Origin: Puccinia triticina
Taxonomy: Eukaryota; Basidiomycota; Pucciniomycetes; Pucciniales; Pucciniaceae
Length of the DNA: 64,000 nt
Direction: 5' to 3'
Assembly: GCF_026914185.1 (NCBI RefSeq)
Contig: NC_070569.1
Location: 2,728,001-2,792,000, forward strand
Made by a program: the position numbers and the translations under genes. A model generated the notes under the pieces. The model was not told the DNA's origin, ran no database searches, and worked only from the letters and a program-made list of their open reading frames with translations. Numbering within the stretch: position 1 is the first letter of the stretch; the number at the start of each line of letters is the position of its first letter. Shown one piece after another: positions 58,187 through 64,000 of this stretch.

Positions 58187-60122
58187 ATGGATCACCCGCA
58201 AGTAGACAATCCTCGGCCCGACGCTGCCGGTAACTATCCTTGCCCCGACGCTAATGCTCCCGGTAACTATCCTCGCCCCGACGCTAGCGGTAACTGGCCA
58301 ATGCCAGGTGGAGATGGGTGGGACTTGTTACATGATGAACACCAAACGGCTCTCGCCGCTTGTGCACCGCTTCAGTCTAGCACACACCACGGGGCCCCAG
58401 GTGGATTGCCATTGCCTATGATGGCAAGCCAAGGGGGAATCCAAGGCCACCCAGCTAACAATCACACTACCGGTCAGACCGCAGGCCCCGGGGCGGCCTC
58501 AGGCGCATCATACCAACACTCCTTGGCGGCCGGGCCCCCAATGAATCCCACCAGTAAGCTACAGCTACATTTTCCTCTTTGCTCGGGGTATAACACTGAA
58601 TGGTACTCCCCCAGCACCCACCCACTCATACCACGGCCGGCAAGGCGCGAGCGACCCCGGTGGACCTGGACTGATCTGGCATACCCCAACTAACCCAAGC
58701 CCAAGCCCGTACCGCTATAGCTGCCATGAGCCTCTGGCCCAACATGAGCGGCCCTCGGCGTCACCTGAACAAAGCCGCAGACCGACCCAGATGGCTTCCG
58801 GGCCCCTTCCACCGACTGGCGGTGCAGGCATGAGCAGCCCACCTGCATTGGAGCGGCCCCTTTCCGCCGCGACGAGCTGGAACTCAAGCCGCTCAGAAAA
58901 CTCGTTGGCTTTGGTACGTCCCGATACTCTCACATTCATCAGAGACAACATCGGCACGCTTTGTGCCAACATTGCCAACACCGAGGAGTTTATCAGGGTT
59001 GCCGCGCCAGTATTTAACGTAAGTCAATAGACAGTCCACCCCCCCCTTACCATAATTCCTCCCCAGGTGACTGACCTGTCTCTCACCGCGGGACATTATG
59101 CCCCCCCCAATCACTAACTAAATAGATACCCGAGCACGAGAGATGGCCAGCAGCCATGGTCATGATTCTCGCGAAGCTTGAGGACATCCAATCTGGTATG
59201 GTCACAAAGCTGGTGAGCGAGTTGAAATCCTGCACCAAGGAAGCGAGTCAACCGGCAACCACAACCCTACTGGCTCCCAAATCAGAAGTGGTGGGCACCC
59301 TCAAGAACTTCGTGCACACCAATCTTCGTATTGTGTTACTTGATGGCTCTCTTGACGCTTATGGCCGCCTCCGTGGACGACGTATCAACGGAGCTGTCAC
59401 ACCTTTCACGGCCATGAAGGTGGGTCAATTGAATTTCTGCCCTTGTAAGCCTGGACCCGCAGCTGATCAAAAGTGTTTGCTTGCTTGCAATCAAGCAGGT
59501 CCTCATTGGCGAGCAGGACTCGGCATTCCTCTCCCAATTTCCCGCCAATTGGCAAGACAATGACGTGTGGAACTCGCAATTCGACACCCTTATCACGAAT
59601 GACCTGAAGGCCGAGAAGCACAAACTGGTTGGTCTCATTTCATCCAACCTCCCAACCACGGGCAAACCACCACCTCCGGTCCCCGACCTATTTGACCTTG
59701 TTGAGAGTGTGTTCTCGGGAATGCTGCCGCGCTACAAGGATGCCTGCCCCAAGAAGATCAATGCGGAGGTGAAGGCGCCGGCCAAGGCTCGACTGGCCCA
59801 CATGCAAATGGTTTTCAACCTCAACCGTATCGCACGTGACAAAGGCAGCAAGGTGACCTTCTGGCATCAACTGGACAACAACCTCTACACGCGGATCGGT
59901 AAGCCGCGCCTGTACCACTTTGCATTTGCTCGGCTGATCCTGAAGAAGGATCGAGCCCTGTGGAACAAAACCAGAACGGTTAACGATGTCGACCCCGCTG
60001 ACTTTGCGTTGCCAACCGAGGAAGAAATTGAGGCTGAATGTGAGAATCAACGGGCTCGGCGCCAAGGTCAAGATCCAGCATTGCCTCCCCCTGAAGATAC
60101 ATTGGACCTTGAGGACATGTAG
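58187..60122 (+). CDS. Plavaka-element gene 3, unknown function
   Basis: Four exons in full phase agreement: 58187-58553, 58615-59018, 59126-59419, 59499-60122; introns GTAAGC...CAG, GTAAGT...TAG, GTGGGT...CAG; 562 aa. The N-terminus has short NYPRPDA-like repeats and is Pro/Gly/Ser-rich and probably disordered. The C-terminal 330 residues look folded and helical (SLALVRPDTLTFIRDNIGTLCANIANTEEF, FWHQLDNNLYTRIGKPRLYHF) and end in an acidic tail. No domain recognised. Transcribed outward toward the right terminal repeat, divergent from the transposase. A transposition cofactor or DNA-binding role is possible but unproven. Confidence 0.75.
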
Positions 60123-60429
60123 CCCAGCCCGGATTCCTCATACTTGCTCTCTCTTCTCTCTATCTCGTTGTCTATCCTATCCATTGTCTATCCTATCTAC
60201 AACTTTGATTGCCTGTCACGTCGTCTATCTATCTTGTTGTCTATGCTATCTATCTCTTTGATCACCGTTTTAGGTCTGTCTATGTTGTCGTGTATATCGG
60301 CAATGGTTCTAGCTCCATCTCACATCTTGTCTATCTCAGTTTCTTATCGTTATATTACTACGACGGTGCAATACAACATATGATGAATGTCTATTCTACT
60401 CTACAACTGGTTGATCGGAGTAATACGGA

Positions 60430-60865
60430 ATTGGCGGCCGGGAACGTCCGGCAAAACGTTTTGCAGGGTGAAGCCGAACAGTTTTGAGAGCACCCGGCAA
60501 TTACAATAACGTTTTCCGTAACGTTCTCGGAAACTGCAACGGTTTTCCATAACGTTTGCCGTTTCCGAAAACGTTGTCAATTGAGTTGCGTGGTTATCCA
60601 AACGTTTCCCTCAACCTTCCTCGTTGGTGGAAACGTTGGAGGCGTTCACATAAACGTTTGAGCTAACTCATAAAGTTGGGGGAACCACATCCCAACTTTA
60701 TTAGTTTCAATTCCGTTTGGGTGACAGTTCCTCAACTTTTGTTCAAATATCTCCCCAATCTTCTCAAAGTGGTTTCCGTGGGGGCTTCGCCCCGACGTAT
60801 TGTACCAATTGTATTGCGAACGTTTTGGAAACCATACCACAACCACGTCAAAACGTTCGCTTGCA
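60430..60865. repeat. Right subterminal AACGTT repeats
   Basis: About fifteen AACGTT copies between the end of gene 3 and the right terminal repeat, mirroring the left side. Confidence 0.8.
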
Positions 60866-60874
60866 GCCGTGGTG

Positions 60875-62824
60875 TATTGGTAATCATTTAGAAAGTATGT
60901 ATCACTGATTAGCAGGAGAGAGGAGTTGAACGTAACAAAGGCTATTAGGTTGATTGAAGAATCTATGAAAAAAGTGCCCACATGTTCTGATTGTTATGAA
61001 CCTGCGGGCCATCGAATGTCCTTTCAAGATTTCCGCCCATATTGGCTGCTCTTTTTCAATCGAGTCACATCGAAGTATGGATCAAATTAGAAAAACTGAG
61101 ATCTTGCTGAACGATTTTAGAGGTTTTAACTAAGGCTGGCTTACTCCTTCACTTCGATGGAATCGGGGTCGGAGATCCTGGAGGAGGAAGACGTGGACAG
61201 TTAGAATTGAGGGACTCGTCTTCACTGATCCAAGTTCATTTTGACACTCACAGAACCACCGCCGACTCCCTACTCGTGCGTTTCCACAGCCTTGCATGCA
61301 AACATCGTGCTTGTGAGCAGGAGGCTAGCACCAAAAACGTGAGCAGTGCACCGGGATGGAGGAACATTATACTTATTTTTTTTAGTTATTGGATGCCTTG
61401 GCACGAGGATAAAACGAGCTCAGAGAGCTCGCGTATCGGGGCCGTCCTCTTGTACATCAGTGAACTGAAAGGCTCTTGCACCCTAACCGGGATGTACATA
61501 AGTACAGGCTTCATCAGATTTTTTCAGCCGGAGAAGGCGAGGCCAATACCGAGCGACATGATATATGACAAGTATCAAGAACTGATGGATCGCGAGCTGT
61601 CGCGACGCATGGCAACAAAGGAGGAGGCAGCCCCGACAGAAAGGAGAAGGAATGTATCACTTCGGCGTTCGAGGCCACTCGCCATCATGAATCGGCCCGG
61701 GCCGTTTCAAGCATCGTGACAATGCTCTGGTGCGGGAGTCCCGGCGCAGGGTCTCTCGGAGGCTCATCGGAGGGCTCACGCTCCGCACGAGAGCGCCTGC
61801 CCGCAGATTGGAGAGACTCGTTAATTTGGTGCCGCCTCATCACCAAGTACGAAATCGTGGGGTTCTTGAGACCCTCTGAAGTTCAGACCCACACAAAACA
61901 GGACATAAAATACCGGCCCAGTCAAAAAAATATTCTCATTGCTTCCCATTTTGCAGCTCTCTACCATCGTTTTGGGATTCAGACCTTCTCTCCTCGCCTT
62001 TGGATTTTCCTTCGGGTTGTTCTTCGCCCTTTGCATTCACACTGCTTCTGTGTTCTTTTCACGCTTTCTTGCTCCCTTGTCATCATCATCATCACCTATT
62101 CCTTTTCATTGAGCTCTCCTACTCTCTTCTCATCCTCCTTGCTCTTAACCGTATTCACTGGTTTGAACCTTATTCTCAATTAATTTTGGCTTTCTTTCCT
62201 CTGTTTGTCCTCATGTATCTGTGGGAAGCCAATAACATTTCAGCTTTAATCTTTTGACGCTCTTGTTTGCTCGGTATTCTATGGGTCTTCCGGTCACGTT
62301 TTACTAGACCTTCATCTCCACTCCCCACATGCCCACATGCCCAGGTTTGTTCTCGACTACTTGCGCACAGAAGCTTCGGGTGATCTCTTTCGCCAGAGCT
62401 GCCACCATGTCCAGCCGACCAATGTGATCACGGCAAAGGCAGTGCGCTGAAGGTCTTCGTTTTGCCGAATGTGTTTCAGGAGATATCCGACCGGTACATC
62501 ATATGTACCATACTTGCATATATCGCCATGACCCGTTCGGACTCATTCAGTAGCTTTCAGAGTCAGGTCATGGTGGAGGTGAGCATGGGCTCGGGCTCAG
62601 TCTGAGCGTGATTAATTCACCCCCACTCACACCGCCGCCCGGAACCTACCTGAACATCCACACGGCCAAAGAGACAGTGTGACACCATCGAATATTTTAA
62701 ATCAGCCTCGACCACCCACCCACAGCAACTCCACATCTAAGTCCTTCCTCAACACTCTGCATCCTGCTTTTCTCATCTAAACCAAGCTCGATCAATCCTT
62801 GAAGAAAGACCAATCTACACGATC
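60875..62824. other. Mostly gene-free region left of the reductase gene
   Basis: Apart from a possible exon at 61207-61719, no gene is seen. 62000-62160 is pyrimidine-rich with CATCATCATCA. 62690-62824 should contain the promoter and 5' UTR of the reductase. Confidence 0.45.
61207..61719 (+). CDS. Possible exon of an unidentified gene
   Basis: An open stretch of 170 codons without a good ATG near its start. The second half (GAVLLYISELKGSCTLTG, IRFFQPEKARPIPSDMIYD, KYQELMDRELSRRM) has the composition of a real protein and ends in a basic, Arg-rich tail. I do not recognise it. It may be the 3' exon of a gene or chance. Confidence 0.3.
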   Translation: MRDSSSLIQVHFDTHRTTADSLLVRFHSLACKHRACEQEASTKNVSSAPGWRNIILIFFSYWMPWHEDKTSSESSRIGAVLLYISELKGSCTLTGMYISTGFIRFFQPEKARPIPSDMIYDKYQELMDRELSRRMATKEEAAPTERRRNVSLRRSRPLAIMNRPGPFQAS

Positions 62825-64000
62825 ATGTCTCCTCCGAAATTCCAGTGAGTAACTGGATATGTCTGGCTTCCCTTGCGAGATGTTTTGCATTCGGCTAGAC
62901 ATGTTATCTTGTTTGCGCCCGCAGAGTCAAGGACATGAAGTTCAACCGACTCGGCCGCTCGGGTCTGCGTGTGCCTATCTTCTCTTGTAAGTCCAACTTT
63001 GATCGAGCAACCTACTCCGCGCGGATGGTGATTACCAGTTGGTCTCATGTGCTGTTTCTGGCGTCGGTTTGACCTTGATCGATACTAGATGGCGGGTGGT
63101 TAACCGTCGGCTCGGTGGCCACCGGCGCGGCCGTCAAAGAGCTCATGCAGATTGCTTGGGACCACGTGTGTTTCTGCTTTTTATGGCTGTTTATAGGCGC
63201 ATAGGTCACAGAGAAAACTGAACAGTTATGATACCCCATCAAATAAATTTCCACTACAGGGTTGCAGTAAGTCTGACCGACTCATACATACATAACCATC
63301 TCAGACCGATGCTAATTATCCATGTTCTATGGGTCATGAAAACATGATTAAGATTACTTTGATAATGCAGAGATCTATTCGAATGGGAATTCCGAGCTCG
63401 AGATGGGCAAGGCTCTGAAGGAGCTGGGATGGGAGCGCAGCGAATACATGGTGGCCACCAAGGTATTCTTCGGCACCGGCAATTCGGAGGAGCCCAATGC
63501 GCGGGGTCTTTCGCGGAAGCACATCATCGAGGGCGTCAAGGCTTCATTAGCTCGGCTCCAACTCAGCTATGTCGACGTAGTCCATGCCCATCGACCCGAC
63601 CCCACCGTCCCCATGCTCGAGACTGTCCGCGCTTTCGATTACCTTGTCAACAAGGGCTTCGCTTTCTACTGGGGTACCAGCGAATGGAGCGCCCAACAAA
63701 TCCAAGAAGCTGTCACCGTTGCAGAGAAGTACAACTTGGTTGCTCCGGTGGTCGAGCAGCCTCAATACTCCTGTGCGTCTTTGGACTCTTTGTTTGACAG
63801 ATATAATTGATCCTAATTGATTTTGTTCATTCGGTGAACCTCAAGTGCTTCACAGGGAACGCTTTGAGGTCGAATACGACCCAATTTTCAAGAATTTGGG
63901 ATGTAAGTATACCGCTCGGACGGAACACGATGAAAATAAGAAGAGCTGATGCATTGGATTTCGTTGAACTGATCGGGCCACAAGATGGCTCAACTATCTG
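62825..64000 (+). CDS. Aldo/keto reductase, K+ channel beta-subunit type (3' end outside window)
   Basis: NADPH-dependent oxidoreductase of the AKR family related to voltage-gated K+ channel beta subunits, cytosolic TIM barrel. Exons: 62825-62844 (MSPPKF), 62925-62986, 63089-63165, a 7-nt micro-exon 63260-63266, 63353-63772, 63846-63902, and 63985 onward. Recognisable blocks are [14 protein letters not shown], the catalytic [16 protein letters not shown] (Asp and Tyr of the AKR tetrad), [11 protein letters not shown] (Lys), [14 protein letters not shown] (His), [14 protein letters not shown] and PVVEQPQYS. Splice phases agree throughout. It differs from the surrounding DNA in being single-copy, unbroken, host-like coding sequence. 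The exact substrate and physiological role are not deducible. Confidence 0.9.

Larger units (their letters stand above)
51837..60874. mobile_element. Autonomous Plavaka-type (CACTA-like) DNA transposon, three genes
   Basis: Perfect 15-bp terminal inverted repeats CACCACGGCTGCAAG, flanked by TA (51835-51836, 60875-60876). Subterminal regions of about 450 bp at each end are packed with AACGTT. It carries the transposase (minus strand) between two outward-lying plus-strand genes. Size 9038 bp. All three genes have intact frames with consistent splice phases, so the element may be recently active. Confidence 0.85.

Overview
The window is repeat-dominated DNA of a basidiomycete fungus. The large, nested transposon content, the Plavaka-type transposase, the short introns and the mitochondrial nad6 copy would fit a rust-like genome (Pucciniales), but that placement is inference. 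The only clear host gene is at the right edge: an aldo/keto reductase of the voltage-gated K+ channel beta-subunit type (62825 to beyond 64000), which has a 7-nt micro-exon. Almost everything else is mobile DNA inserted into mobile DNA, and many insertions can be dated relative to each other from their target duplications.

Layout. 1-4231: 3' part of a Ty3/gypsy element (A) with its 3' LTR. 4625-50110: a repeat array built on the palindrome ACCGGT, opened by many insertions. Inside it lies a piece of mitochondrial DNA (a NUMT: 4938-5495 plus 28681 to about 32830) carrying tRNA-Arg(UCU) and a nad6 gene cut into four pieces. The NUMT is split by a Ty3/gypsy chromovirus (5501-28675, target duplication ATACT). 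Both LTRs of that element were hit again: one by a 5.2 kb Tc1/mariner element and a Helitron, the other by a second copy of the same Helitron plus a third, different Helitron. The two identical Helitrons are inverted relative to each other, and the retrotransposon interior between them (14132-21512) is flipped relative to its own LTR ends. The nad6 gene is also interrupted by a CACC-ended element (28844-30909), a hAT-like MITE (30942-31903) and a small TA MITE (32065-32242).

32852-34068: a 1.2 kb fold-back element. 34133-34964: a solo LTR. 35373-49182: a second gypsy element (B) related to A, broken by three insertions and one internal stop. It carries an extra spliced gene on the opposite strand with a Zn2Cys6 cluster, positioned to use an antisense TATA box in the 3' LTR. 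B, the solo LTR and apparently A all sit at an ACCGGT site. 51837-60874: an autonomous Plavaka (CACTA-like) DNA transposon with 15-bp TIRs, AACGTT-rich subterminal regions, the transposase, and two extra spliced genes of unknown function. 60875-62824 has no clear gene.

Gene models, splice sites and target duplications below were read by eye. No alignment or database search was run.
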